In this document: in pieces, positions 14,138 to 22,833 of the stretch
Numbering within the stretch: the stretch's first letter is position 1
Layout: each line of letters starts with the position of its first letter
Source of the DNA: Salininema proteolyticum
GTDB lineage: Bacteria; Actinomycetota; Actinomycetes; Mycobacteriales; Micromonosporaceae
Assembly (NCBI RefSeq): GCF_042685645.1
Contig: NZ_JBHUNX010000001.1
Location: 5,014,262-5,078,261, forward strand
DNA: 64,000 nt
Direction of reading: 5' to 3'
Made by a program: the position numbers and the translations under genes
The notes under the pieces: model-generated
Told to the model about the DNA's origin: nothing
What the model saw: the letters and a program-made list of their open reading frames with translations, nothing else
Database searches by the model: none

Positions 14138-15337
14138 ATGACTACTCGAACTGATACAGAAGCGGGCGCCGGCGGCATCGGTGGCCCCGGCACTTCCCGC
14201 CCTCGTGGCGGGTTCGGAACCGTCGCGAGGATCAGCCTGGTCCTGTGGGGGCTCTTCGCGTTGGCCTATTCCGGATGGTGGTTCGTCCGGGCGGCCGCTG
14301 GCGACGGCCCGCCTTCCAGCCACCCTTCCGGGCCGACGATTCGCGGAATCTTCAGACCGGACTGGTTGCCGGAGCTCGCTCTGCCGATCGGGCTCGCCAT
14401 CGTCGCGCTGTCGATGATCGCCATCGGATCGGCGGGAAATCGGGCACTCCGACTCCGCACGTTCTGGTGGGTCGCGGCGGTTCCCGCGTTGATTCTCGGG
14501 TTCTTGATCCCCGGGCCATCGGTGTTGACCTTCGCGGGGTACCTGGCGGCCTACCTGCTGCCGTTCATCATCGTGGGCCTGGTGTTCTCAATGCGGTCGT
14601 GGAAGGCCCGAGTGTCAGTGGCCGTGGGGGCCTCGGTTCTCGCTGTGATCCTCTTTCTCCGCGGTTCGCTGGGAGGTGGGGACATCGCGGACATGGCCCT
14701 CGGAACGGTGGACGCGATCGCCGCGATGGGTCTGTGGCCCTTGGTGGAGCTCTTCTGCTCCGTCGGGGGGATCTTGTGGATCGCGATCATGTGGAAACTG
14801 TTCTCTGCTGAAATAAGCGTTTCGAAGTCCCGTGGGGCCGACGCGGTTCGGCGAATGCTGTCTCCGGAGTCCGCGGCCAAGTGGGGCAAGGTTACGGCCT
14901 ATGTGGCGGCCGCGGGGCCCATGCCGTATGTGTTGGCCCGGATGACGTGGCTGACGCCGTGGCCCTATCCGAAACCGGACGAGGCCGTGCAGTTGAATCC
15001 CGCCGTGATCTCATTCGGGCTGATGCTCGGCTTCGCCGCCGTCGGCGGGGCGACATTGACGATCGGGTTGGTCAGGCGGTGGGGCGAGGTGTGGCCGTCG
15101 TGGATGCCGGTACTGGCAGGACGTCCGGTGAACCCCAAGGCCGCATTGATTCCCGGGTTCGCGGTAGCGTACTTGATTTCGGCGGGTGCCCCAGCCGCGA
15201 TAGGCCGCGCGATCAGCACGGGCGACCTCAGCCTGGTGCTGTGGATACCCCTGCCGATCTGGGGCCCGGCTCTGGGGCTGGCGGTATTCGCCTACGGGCT
15301 GCGCCGGAAGGCGATCTCTGTGGTAGCTCCCCGCTGA
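14138..15337 (+). CDS. polytopic membrane protein of unknown function (399 aa)
   Basis: An integral membrane protein with about nine or ten hydrophobic segments and short loops. A ~30-residue Gly/Thr-rich cytoplasmic tail precedes the first helix (ISLVLWGLFALAYSGWWFVR). A conserved-looking turn RRWGEVWPSWMPVLAGRPVN lies between two late helices; I recall similar RWGEVxPxWxPxLxGRRV text in other actinobacterial membrane proteins of unknown role. No catalytic motif or transporter signature is visible. It lies 85 bp after the DoxX-like gene and ends at a strong hairpin. Confidence 0.7.
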   Translation: MTTRTDTEAGAGGIGGPGTSRPRGGFGTVARISLVLWGLFALAYSGWWFVRAAAGDGPPSSHPSGPTIRGIFRPDWLPELALPIGLAIVALSMIAIGSAGNRALRLRTFWWVAAVPALILGFLIPGPSVLTFAGYLAAYLLPFIIVGLVFSMRSWKARVSVAVGASVLAVILFLRGSLGGGDIADMALGTVDAIAAMGLWPLVELFCSVGGILWIAIMWKLFSAEISVSKSRGADAVRRMLSPESAAKWGKVTAYVAAAGPMPYVLARMTWLTPWPYPKPDEAVQLNPAVISFGLMLGFAAVGGATLTIGLVRRWGEVWPSWMPVLAGRPVNPKAALIPGFAVAYLISAGAPAAIGRAISTGDLSLVLWIPLPIWGPALGLAVFAYGLRRKAISVVAPR

Positions 15338-15346
15338 ACCTCGGGA

Positions 15347-15374
15347 AGGCGGTCCGCCGGCCGGCGGACCGCCT
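15347..15374 (+). terminator. perfect 28-bp palindrome, likely terminator
   Basis: AGGCGGTCCGCCGG (15347-15360) and its exact complement (15361-15374) meet with no spacer, 10 bp after the membrane protein stop. There is no T-run, but this is common for actinobacterial terminators. Confidence 0.7.
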
Positions 15375-15496
15375 CCCGTCGTTTCGTGCCCCGTATTCAG
15401 GGCGAACACCCGATCGAAAACGGTCGTCGCGAATAACTCACAGTACGGGCGGACCCGCTGCCTCACCTGGTGTTTTTCGAGGCTAGAGTGGGATCC

Positions 15497-17125
15497 ATGA
15501 ATTCTCTCGGAGTGGTTTCGACGGTTGACCCGCTGGCGAGCTCGGCCGGTCGGGAAGTGCTGGAGTCCGGTGGCAACGCCGTCGACGCGGCGATCGCCGC
15601 CGGCGCTGTCCTCGCCGTTGTCGCGCCGCACCTGTGCGGTCTGGGCGGCGATCTTTACGCGCTGGTCCATATCCCGGGTGAGGAGAAGCCGGCCTGCCTC
15701 AACGCCACGGGAAGGGCCGGGTCGGGCGCCGACGCGGCCCGGATGAGGGAAGAGGGCCACTCCGTCATGCCGTTCCGCGACGACATCCGCGCCACGCCGG
15801 TTCCCGGCTGCGTCGACGGCTGGGTCGCGTTGAACGAGCGTTTCGGGACGCTTCCGATGAAAGACCTCCTCGACCCGGCTCGGCGGATCGCCGCCGAGGG
15901 GTTCGAGGCCACCGGCATGCTGGCCCGCGCGGTCAAGGGCAACCTGGCGGGAACGCCCGGTGCCGAGGACCTGTGGCGTCCGCTCGTGTCGGAGAACGGG
16001 GACTCCCCGGCCGAGCTGGGGCGGCGCATGGCACGACCCGGTGTCGCGCGGATACTGGAGGCCGTTGCGGCCGAAGGACGCGACGGATTCTACCGCGGCG
16101 AGTTCGGTCGAGGACTGATCGCGATGGCGAAGGGCGAGTTCACGGAAGCCGACCTGGAGAGGTTCAACGCCGACTGGGTGGAGCCGCTGTCTCTGGACGC
16201 CTTCGGCGCGCGGTTGTGGACCGCGCCGCCGAACTCGCAGGGTTATCTCGCCCTGGCGGGGTTGGGCATCGCCGAGCGGTTGGCGGAGCGGGGTCTCCTG
16301 CCCGACGACCCCGACGACGGCCGCTGGGCCCACGCGATGGCCGAGGCCGCCCGCGTGGCCGGGTTCGACCGGCCCGAGGTCCTGTTCGAGGACTCCGACG
16401 TGTCCTCGGTCCTGGAGTCGCTGGACGAGCGGGCCTCCTGGATCCGCGAGGGCGAGCGCGCTGAGGTTCCCGGCGTACAGGCCGTCGGCGGTACGACCGC
16501 GCTGGCGGCCGCCGACCGGGACGGGATGGCCGTCTCCTATATCCAGTCCAATGCCGCCGGCTTCGGGACCCACGTCTTCGAGCCGGCGACGGGCGTGGGG
16601 CTGCAGAACCGGGGTACCGGTTTCACTCTCGCCGAGGGGCATCGGGCGGAGTACGCGCCGGGGCGCCGTCCCCCGCACACCTTGGTTCCGTTCCTGGCGA
16701 CCGATCCGGAGACGCGCAGGCCGCGCCTGGTGGCGACGACGATGGGCGGGGATTCGCAGCCGCAGATCGTCATGCAGTTGGCGGCGAGGGTTCTGCACCA
16801 CGGGCAGTCGGCGGCGGAGGCGATGTGGGCGCCGCGTTGGCGTTTGCACCCCGGAACGACCGGTTTCGGCACGTGGGGCGATGCCGCCGCGCCGCGTTTC
16901 GCCGCGGCGGGTGCTTCGACGGATTACGAGGTCGACGTCGACTTGGAGTCGGGTGCTCCGGAGGGTTGGGGTTCGGTCCTGTCGGAGTCGGGCCATGAGT
17001 GGGTCGAGGTGGAGCAGGGCTCCACGTTCGGGCATGCGCATGTCATCGACTTCCGGAACGGTGGGGTCCAGGCGGCGGCCGATCCGCGCTCGGAGACGGG
17101 GACGGTGTCCCGCAGTGAGCGTTAG
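15497..17125 (+). CDS. gamma-glutamyltransferase family protein (Ntn-hydrolase)
   Basis: 542 aa. The N-terminal signature GREVLESGGNAVDAAIAAG and the GGDLYALV block are those of gamma-glutamyltranspeptidases. The autoprocessing site is expected at the Thr pair in AVGGTTALAAADRDGMAVS (about residue 335), where Thr becomes the new N-terminus and nucleophile. No signal peptide is seen, so it is probably cytoplasmic, unlike secreted GGT; a glutathione-hydrolase or cephalosporin-acylase-like role cannot be separated. The start ATG 15497 is chosen because TAGAGT ends seven bases upstream (leaderless). It overlaps the next gene by 11 bp. Confidence 0.87.
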   Translation: MNSLGVVSTVDPLASSAGREVLESGGNAVDAAIAAGAVLAVVAPHLCGLGGDLYALVHIPGEEKPACLNATGRAGSGADAARMREEGHSVMPFRDDIRATPVPGCVDGWVALNERFGTLPMKDLLDPARRIAAEGFEATGMLARAVKGNLAGTPGAEDLWRPLVSENGDSPAELGRRMARPGVARILEAVAAEGRDGFYRGEFGRGLIAMAKGEFTEADLERFNADWVEPLSLDAFGARLWTAPPNSQGYLALAGLGIAERLAERGLLPDDPDDGRWAHAMAEAARVAGFDRPEVLFEDSDVSSVLESLDERASWIREGERAEVPGVQAVGGTTALAAADRDGMAVSYIQSNAAGFGTHVFEPATGVGLQNRGTGFTLAEGHRAEYAPGRRPPHTLVPFLATDPETRRPRLVATTMGGDSQPQIVMQLAARVLHHGQSAAEAMWAPRWRLHPGTTGFGTWGDAAAPRFAAAGASTDYEVDVDLESGAPEGWGSVLSESGHEWVEVEQGSTFGHAHVIDFRNGGVQAAADPRSETGTVSRSER

Positions 17126-17678
17126 CCCTTTCCGCGGGGTTCTTTCGGAGGCGGCGGAGCGGGTTGCCGCGTCAGTGGCTCCTGACGGCATGTCGACTCG
17201 GGTGGTCGCGATCGACGGTCCCGGCGGGTCGGGGAAGAGCACCTTCGCTGATCTCTTGGCAGATCGGCTGGATGCATCCATTGTGCACACCGATGACTTC
17301 GCTTCGTGGGACGTGCCGCTGGACTGGTATCCGCGGCTGCGTGACGAGGTTCTCGTTCCGTTGTCGGAGAACCGGTCGGCTCGGTTTCGGCCGTTCGACT
17401 GGGAGTTGGGCGCGTTGCGGGATGTTCCGATCGTGGTGGAGCCGGCCGAGTTCGTGATCGTGGAGGGGGTGTCCTCTTCTCGTGAGGCGTTCCGGCCTTA
17501 CCTGTCGTTCAGCGTGTGGGTGGAGACTCCGCGAGAGGTCCGTTTGCGCCGGGGTCTGGATCGCGATGGCGAGGAGGCCGCGGATTTCTGGGCGTCGTGG
17601 ATGGCCGAGGAGGACGTTTATGTCCGGCGTGAGGATCCGGCGGGCAAGGCCGACATGGTCGTTGACGGGACTCGTTAG
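17115..17678 (+). CDS. small P-loop NTPase, uridine kinase-like
   Basis: 187 aa from GTG 17115, overlapping the transferase gene end. The Walker A motif is GPGGSGKST (about residues 36-44) preceded by the strand VVAIDG, as in uridine kinases and related (de)oxynucleoside kinases. HTDDF follows where these enzymes bind the substrate and Mg. DWELGAL and the strand FVIVEGVSS (Walker B region) also match the family. The acceptor is not predictable. The overlap implies coupled translation with the upstream gene. Confidence 0.78.
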   Translation: MSVSPFRGVLSEAAERVAASVAPDGMSTRVVAIDGPGGSGKSTFADLLADRLDASIVHTDDFASWDVPLDWYPRLRDEVLVPLSENRSARFRPFDWELGALRDVPIVVEPAEFVIVEGVSSSREAFRPYLSFSVWVETPREVRLRRGLDRDGEEAADFWASWMAEEDVYVRREDPAGKADMVVDGTR

Positions 17679-17942
17679 GGCCGTTCGGGAGTTTCCGGCC
17701 GTCTGTCCGGGTGTGCTGCCGGGAGGCGCCGACGCGGCTCGTCGAGCGATCGGGCTCGGGGCGCATGGGGTGCTCTGTGGGTTTTCTGTGTGCGGTGACG
17801 TGCCGTTTCATTGAAGTTCACGGATCTAGTGCGCGGCCGCGATGAGTCTCGGGCGCGGGGGTCGTCTAATCAATGACCGGCACTGTGTCGTCTGTCCTCC
17901 GGCGGGCGAAGTGCCTGCCCGCGCTTTACTCGAGGAGGATCC

Positions 17943-18224
17943 ATGAAACCCCGCTCGCCCGGCGACTGCGATTTGGAACCCATCGTCTACGACGGCGTCG
18001 AGTTCGCCATGCGGCTCAACGGCGTGATGGTCGAGCTGTGGAACGTGTCGGAGAAGGAGGCGACCTATCCGGCGGTGACAGCTCAGTGTCTCCTGTGGTT
18101 CAACCCGCAGGTGCACCTGCACAGCGATGATCTGCGGTCGCGCGCGACAGTGGAGTGGATCGGCGGGCTGCGAGACGCGATCGCGCGGTCGGTCCGTCCT
18201 TTTCGCGAGCCCGTGGACGGCTGA
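17943..18224 (+). CDS. hypothetical protein (93 aa)
   Basis: A small soluble protein with a strong ribosome site (GAGGAGG seven bases before ATG 17943). It is predicted mostly beta (VELWNVSEKEATYPAVTAQC), followed by a helix. I do not recognise the family. It stands alone, convergent with the GNAT gene on the other strand. Confidence 0.65.
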   Translation: MKPRSPGDCDLEPIVYDGVEFAMRLNGVMVELWNVSEKEATYPAVTAQCLLWFNPQVHLHSDDLRSRATVEWIGGLRDAIARSVRPFREPVDG

Positions 18225-18302
18225 ACGGGCCGTCGAACTCCTTCGGCCGGTGCGTCTCACGGCGTACCGGAGGCGCATTGCCTCCGTGGCGGGTGTTCTC
18301 GG

Positions 18303-18947
18303 TCAGGTCAGTCCGAGGACGGCCTTCGTCGCGTCGAGGCCGTGGATCTCTATGTCGCCGCGGCGGTGGGGCAGCCAGTTCCGTCGTGTGAGGCGCCAGC
18401 GCTGTATCTGGCCTGTTTCGCCGCGCCGTTTCTCCCACTCCGTCCCGTTCTTCTTGTAGCCCAGGGACTGTGAGACTCCGTTGGATCCCTTGTTGTCCGT
18501 GAAGGCGTCGCTGTGGGCCTCGTCGGCCGCGAGTCCGTCGAAGGCCAGGTGCAGGACGGCCTCGCGCATTTCGCGACCGAGGCCTTTGCCGCGGACGTCG
18601 TTGGACAGCCATGAGAAGGTGACGACGGTGCCGAAGGAGGAGAACCGGTCTCCTATCAGGTCCTGCATCCCCACGGGTTCTCCGTCGTGCAGGATCACGA
18701 AGTACAGGCGCCAGTTCTCGGCGTCGACCCTGCCGCGTCCCCTCCAGACGCCCTGGATCCATTTGGCCACGCGCAGGTCGGGGTCGTCCTCGTACAGCGA
18801 TATGGGGTCGTCGAACGGGGCCGGTTCGGCCATCGCCTTTCCCTCGCGCACCGAGGGCGCGAGGCGGTCGAGCAGTTCGTCGGTCGCGCCGGCGAGCTCC
18901 AGCCGGGGAGTGGTGACGCGCAGGTTGAGCGGGGCGTAGTTTCGCAT
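18303..18947 (-). CDS. GNAT family N-acetyltransferase (RimJ/RimL type)
   Basis: 214 aa. The acetyl-CoA loop is RGKGLGREMREAVLHLAF, matching the R/Q-x-x-G-x-G/A motif. The following GLAADEAHSDAF..NKGSNGVSQSLGYKKNG segment is the classic motif B, with an Asn that contacts the CoA side and the LGY/F ending. This branch usually acetylates amino groups of proteins, small molecules or antibiotics; the substrate is unknown. No Shine-Dalgarno: TAGGCT (minus strand, 18954-18959) ends six bases before ATG, so the message is probably leaderless. A heptamer repeat lies just upstream of the promoter. Confidence 0.85.
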   Translation of the reverse strand: MRNYAPLNLRVTTPRLELAGATDELLDRLAPSVREGKAMAEPAPFDDPISLYEDDPDLRVAKWIQGVWRGRGRVDAENWRLYFVILHDGEPVGMQDLIGDRFSSFGTVVTFSWLSNDVRGKGLGREMREAVLHLAFDGLAADEAHSDAFTDNKGSNGVSQSLGYKKNGTEWEKRRGETGQIQRWRLTRRNWLPHRRGDIEIHGLDATKAVLGLT

Positions 18948-19000
18948 GGGCTCAGCCTATGGAGGGCAGCCGACGGGCGCAACGGGATAATCGCCTAGGC

Positions 19001-19039
19001 GGACTGCGGACTGCGGACTGCGGACTGCGGACTGCGGAC
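19001..19039. repeat. GGACTGC heptanucleotide tandem repeat, 5 copies plus GGAC
   Basis: Five perfect head-to-tail GGACTGC units (19001-19035), then GGAC (19036-19039). It lies between the GNAT start and the end of the hydrolase gene, about 41-85 bp upstream of the GNAT -10 box. Confidence 0.95.
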
Positions 19040-19057
19040 GCGGGCGGTGGTATGGCC

Positions 19058-19723
19058 CTACCAGCCGCGTTTGCGCCACTCATAGAGGTGGGGGCGTTCC
19101 TTGCCGATGGTGGTGTCGTCGCCGTGTCCCGGGTAGACGGTGGTGCCGTCGGTGGAGAGGTTGAAGATCTTCTCCTCGACGTCGTCGACCAGGCTGGTGA
19201 AGTTCTCCGGGCCGTCGGTCTTCCCGACGCCCCCGGGAAAGAGTGAGTCCCCGCTCCAGATGTGGCTGAAGCCCTCGGGGTCGTCGTACTTGACGGCGAT
19301 GGAGCCGGGCGTGTGGCCGACGAGGTGGATGATCTGGAGGTCGCAGCTGCCGAGGGTGATCCGCTGGCCGTCGGTGACGGACTTGGTGACGACGGGGACC
19401 TCGGGCGCGTCGTCGGGGTGGGCGTAGCTTTCGGCGCCGGTCGCTTCGATGACCTGCTGGAGCGCGCGGACGTGGTCCCAGTGGCGGTGGGTGGTGATGA
19501 CCGCTTCCAGGTCGGTTCCGGTGACTTCGAGGATGCGCTCGGCGTTGGCGGCGGCGTCGATGAGGATCTTCTTCCCGGTGCCGCGGTCTTCGAGGAGGTA
19601 GCAGTTGTTGTCCATGGCGGAGACGGAGAACTTGGTGATGCGCAGGCCGGCGAGGTCGCGGGTCTGGGCGGGCCCCTCTGGCGTGACGTGCCCGGTGTAC
19701 CCGGAGTTGACGTGGTTGGTCAT
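19058..19723 (-). CDS. MBL-fold metallo-hydrolase (glyoxalase II-like)
   Basis: 221 aa. The metal site THRHWDHV (about residues 78-85) is the canonical T-H-x-H-x-D-H box. Further ligands are visible: His in HLVGHTPGS (about 137), Asp in IWSGDSLF (about 157) and His in VYPGHGDDT (about 199). The fold hydrolyses thioesters or similar compounds with two metal ions; the overall layout resembles hydroxyacylglutathione hydrolases, whose actinobacterial counterparts may use mycothiol (inference). No signal peptide. It is divergent from the secreted esterase, with an operator-like palindrome between them. Confidence 0.87.
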   Translation of the reverse strand: MTNHVNSGYTGHVTPEGPAQTRDLAGLRITKFSVSAMDNNCYLLEDRGTGKKILIDAAANAERILEVTGTDLEAVITTHRHWDHVRALQQVIEATGAESYAHPDDAPEVPVVTKSVTDGQRITLGSCDLQIIHLVGHTPGSIAVKYDDPEGFSHIWSGDSLFPGGVGKTDGPENFTSLVDDVEEKIFNLSTDGTTVYPGHGDDTTIGKERPHLYEWRKRGW

Positions 19724-19826
19724 GGTGCGATACTGCCAGACCGACAGGGGCGCTGTCGACCTGGGGCTTGAATGTGAACGTAGCTAAGATTCGAAGTTTC
19801 TAAAATTCTCTTTCATCGAGGGTTCT

Positions 19827-19858
19827 CATTACCCCGGGGTAATGCTACCGTCTGGTAG
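19827..19858. promoter_or_regulatory. two abutting dyads in the divergent promoter region
   Basis: CATTACCCC and GGGGTAATG form a perfect 18-bp palindrome (19827-19844). Immediately next, CTACC (19845-19849) and GGTAG (19854-19858) form a second dyad. They lie 33-64 bp before the secreted esterase start and ~100 bp before the hydrolase start on the other strand, a good position for a repressor or activator site. Confidence 0.6.
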
Positions 19859-19890
19859 GTATATATGCCATTCCATCAATGGAGGTGAAC

Positions 19891-21462
19891 GTGAAGCGCC
19901 TAAGACAGTCGCTGGCGGTCCTGGCAGGGGCCGCCGTCCTCAGCACTCTCGCTGTGCAGGGCAACGCCTACGGAGAGAGCGCCTCCGGCGTCCGACCCGA
20001 GCCCGTGCCGCTCTCGGCCGAGCTCGAGGCCGTCCGAGCGGAGCAGGCCGTCGAACTCTACGGCAGCCCGGAGATCCGTCCGCGCGAGGAACGCTCCACC
20101 TCGCAGGTCGCCATGGGCGACAGTGAGATGTCCGGTGAGGGGGTGGGCAATTACGAGCCCGACACCGACCGGGACGGCAACTGGTGCCACCGCTCCTACG
20201 ACCAGGCCCTGTACCGCACCGGGATCGAGACCGACGAGGTCTTCAACATCGCCTGCTCCGGAGCGGCCTCGCCGCACCTGGTCCAGGGGTCCGGCCAGTC
20301 CCAGTGGGACGAGATGAACCAGGGCGACAACCTGGCCGTCAAGGCCCGCAACACCAACGTCAAGCTCATCTACGTCGCCGTCGGGGCCAACGACACCAAC
20401 GGCGTGGAGTTCGGCCCGGTCATGACCGACTGCGTGACCAAGCGCGTCCTCTTCCAGGGCGAGTGCTGGCCGACCTACACCGATGACTGGTCCGCCCGCG
20501 TCGAGGTCACCCGCGACGGCGTCGCGAACGCCGTGGCCTCCATCAAGAACACCATGACCGAGGCGGGATACCTCCAGGAGGACTTCGAGCTGGTGTTCAT
20601 GTCCTACCCGACGCCCATGAGCCCGGACGTCGAGGACAACCCGGACTTCCCCGGCTGGTACGGGGGCGGATGCCTCGGTTACCTGGAGGACATGGCCTTC
20701 GGCCGCAACAAGGCCGTCCCGCTCTTCGAGCGGGGAGTGCGCGAGGCGGTCCTCGACCAGGGCGCCCGCTACCTCGACCTGTCGCGGCTGTTCGACGGCC
20801 ACTCCGTGTGCGAAGAGGACACCTGGGCCCGCGGCCTCTACATCGACCTCGGCGCCGGCCTCAACGAGCACGCGCTGCGGCAGTCCTTCCACCCCAACTA
20901 CAGGGGGCACGGAGCCTTCGCCGAGTGCGTGACCCAGTTCTACGACCGCCCCGACCTCGACACGGGAACCTGCGTCGACGTCAACTACTCGGGCGAGCCG
21001 CAGCTGTACGAGGGCCTGTTCTCCTTCCAGGACGTCCAGTCCGGCGGCTACTGCATGGACGCCGAGGGGTACAACGCACGCTACGACACCTCTCTCGTGG
21101 CGTGGGACTGCCACGGCGGCCGCAACCAGGGATTCCGCTATGACGAAGGGACCCAGACGATCCAGATCGAGCTGAGCCAGGCCCGGTGCGTCGACATAAA
21201 GGGCGGCGACATCGCCGTCGGGACCGAGCTGGTGCTGTGGAAGTGCACCGGCACCGGCAACCAGCGGTTCATCCCCGACGGCGGCGAGCTCAAGTCCGCC
21301 GTGGACCCGGCCCTGTGCGTCGCGTTCCCCGAAATCGAGGGCGACGGTCTGGTGATGCGCCACTGCGGCGCGGAGGGAACCTCCGTCACCTGGGAGGACC
21401 GCGCCTACTCGGACCCGGTCGGCTACGGTCACGACGACTGGATCGGGTCCATGACCTACTAG
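19891..21462 (+). CDS. secreted SGNH-hydrolase (GDSL lipase/esterase) with C-terminal ricin-B lectin domain
   Basis: 523 aa. The start GTG 19891 is chosen because GGAGGTGA lies just before it; an ATG at 19879 would place that ribosome site inside the gene. A Sec signal (KRLRQSLAVLAGAAVLSTLA) is followed by an esterase domain. The nucleophile is in MGDSEMSGEGVGNY (Ser about 78), then WCHRSYDQAL, the block III Asn in YVAVGANDTN, and the catalytic His in SFHPNYRGHG (about 334). Residues ~371-505 form a beta-trefoil with Q-x-F repeats (GGRNQGF, GTGNQRF). Paired Cys suit export. It probably hydrolyses esters on a polysaccharide or lipid bound by the lectin domain. Confidence 0.9.
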   Translation: MKRLRQSLAVLAGAAVLSTLAVQGNAYGESASGVRPEPVPLSAELEAVRAEQAVELYGSPEIRPREERSTSQVAMGDSEMSGEGVGNYEPDTDRDGNWCHRSYDQALYRTGIETDEVFNIACSGAASPHLVQGSGQSQWDEMNQGDNLAVKARNTNVKLIYVAVGANDTNGVEFGPVMTDCVTKRVLFQGECWPTYTDDWSARVEVTRDGVANAVASIKNTMTEAGYLQEDFELVFMSYPTPMSPDVEDNPDFPGWYGGGCLGYLEDMAFGRNKAVPLFERGVREAVLDQGARYLDLSRLFDGHSVCEEDTWARGLYIDLGAGLNEHALRQSFHPNYRGHGAFAECVTQFYDRPDLDTGTCVDVNYSGEPQLYEGLFSFQDVQSGGYCMDAEGYNARYDTSLVAWDCHGGRNQGFRYDEGTQTIQIELSQARCVDIKGGDIAVGTELVLWKCTGTGNQRFIPDGGELKSAVDPALCVAFPEIEGDGLVMRHCGAEGTSVTWEDRAYSDPVGYGHDDWIGSMTY

Positions 21463-21469
21463 TCCGACT

Positions 21470-21497
21470 CCATGGGCGCCGGTGTCGGCGCCCATGG
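21470..21497. terminator. bidirectional terminator hairpin
   Basis: CCATGGGCGCCG (21470-21481), loop GTGT, and the exact complement (21486-21497) lie between the convergent esterase and antiporter genes, serving both. Confidence 0.75.
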
Positions 21498-21505
21498 CAC
21501 CGCGT

Positions 21506-22714
21506 TCACTCGGCCGGCGTGGGCTCCTTCGGGGCTGCCTTCTTTAGGAAGTGCAGCCCCAGCAGCGTGTACAGGAGCACCGACACCAGCGCCGCCCCCA
21601 TGAGCGAGGCGGCCTGGGCCGAGTCGATGATCCCCCGGTCCAGGCCGGTCTGGGCGGCCACGATGACCAGCGGCAGCTCGACCGAGGCGAACAGCGCCAG
21701 CGCGCCCCGGTGGGGCCGGTCGACGTGGCGGGCGAAGAACAGCCAGGTCAGACCGCCGCGCAGCACCAGGAACGCCACCAGGAACAGCGGCAGCATCGCC
21801 AGGCTCGACGGATGCTTCCACAGCTGGTCCACCGGGAAGGTCACTCCCGTGTAGACGAAGAAGACCGGAATGAACGCGCCGTAGCCGATGGCGTCGAACT
21901 TGGACTGGACGCGTTCGATGTCCTCGTCCTTCATGGACGTCAGCAGCAGGCGGATGAGCATGCCCGCCGTCATCGCACCGAGGGCGACGTCCACCCCCGC
22001 CACGGCCGTGACGGCGATGCTGAGCATGAGCGCCATGAGCGCCAAGCGGACGGCGAACTGGGCGCTGGTGCCCAGCGTCGCGGTCAGGACGCGGGAGACG
22101 AGGTCGGAGCGCCGCAGCCGCGACAGGGCGATCACGGAGAAGGCCAGGCCGATCAGCAGGAGCGTCCAGGTGAAGGTCGCCGAACGCTCCGAGTGCGAGA
22201 AGAACAGGGCCAGCAGCAGGATGGGCCCGAACTCTCCGACCGCCCCGGTGGACTTGAGCGGCCCGTCGACGGGAGTCTCCAGGGCCCCGGCGTCCTTGGC
22301 GATGGGCAGGACGGTCCCCAGGGCGGTGGAGCACAGGGCGATCGCCCACAGCGCCGGATGGCCCGCGCCGGTCAGCGCGGCGACGGCGGCGACCACTCCC
22401 ACGGCTATCAGCCAGGCCGAAGCCGCGAGTCCGGCGAGCCTGGGCTTCATCTTGCCGAGGTTCAGCTCGAATCCGGCGATGAAGAACAACATCGCCATGC
22501 CCACTTGGGAGAGTCCCTCGAGAATCCGGTTGGGTTTGATCCAGTCGAGGACGTGGGGGCCGAAAAGGATGCCGAGGAGGATTTCGAGGACCACGGTGGG
22601 GATGAGCACCCAGCGGCGCAGCTTCTCCGACAGCAGCGGGGCGAGCAGTCCGGCGGTCGCGGCGACGAAGAGGCCGACGGCCAGGTTCTGGTCGACGTTG
22701 AAGTCCATCCCCAC
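21506..22714 (-). CDS. cation:proton antiporter, CPA2 (KefB/NapA-like) family
   Basis: About 12 transmembrane helices in 402 aa. The helix-4/5 region MAMLFFIAGFELNLGKMKPR is the Na/H exchanger signature (FFxAGxE/DL), and ALCSTALGTVLPIAKDAG matches the next conserved segment. There is no C-terminal TrkA-N domain, so it is the short NapA-like form exchanging Na+ or K+ for H+ across the cytoplasmic membrane. The start is GTG 22714 (MGMDF) or ATG 22708, which differ by two residues. Monocistronic, ending at a shared hairpin. Confidence 0.9.
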   Translation of the reverse strand: MGMDFNVDQNLAVGLFVAATAGLLAPLLSEKLRRWVLIPTVVLEILLGILFGPHVLDWIKPNRILEGLSQVGMAMLFFIAGFELNLGKMKPRLAGLAASAWLIAVGVVAAVAALTGAGHPALWAIALCSTALGTVLPIAKDAGALETPVDGPLKSTGAVGEFGPILLLALFFSHSERSATFTWTLLLIGLAFSVIALSRLRRSDLVSRVLTATLGTSAQFAVRLALMALMLSIAVTAVAGVDVALGAMTAGMLIRLLLTSMKDEDIERVQSKFDAIGYGAFIPVFFVYTGVTFPVDQLWKHPSSLAMLPLFLVAFLVLRGGLTWLFFARHVDRPHRGALALFASVELPLVIVAAQTGLDRGIIDSAQAASLMGAALVSVLLYTLLGLHFLKKAAPKEPTPAE

Positions 22715-22776
22715 AACCTATGCGGCGCTCCGGCCGCGCGCGGGCGAAACGGGCGAAAGTCGCGGCAGAGCACAAG

Positions 22777-22807
22777 AGGGCGGCCCGGCTCGGTGCCGGA
22801 CCGCCCT
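22777..22807 (-). terminator. terminator of the TetR-membrane protein operon
   Basis: 13-bp arms (22777-22789 and 22795-22807) with one mismatch and a 5-nt loop, 27 bp beyond the stop of the minus-strand membrane protein gene. Confidence 0.6.
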
Positions 22808-22833
22808 CCATGGCCAAGGGCCGCTCCGCTCTT

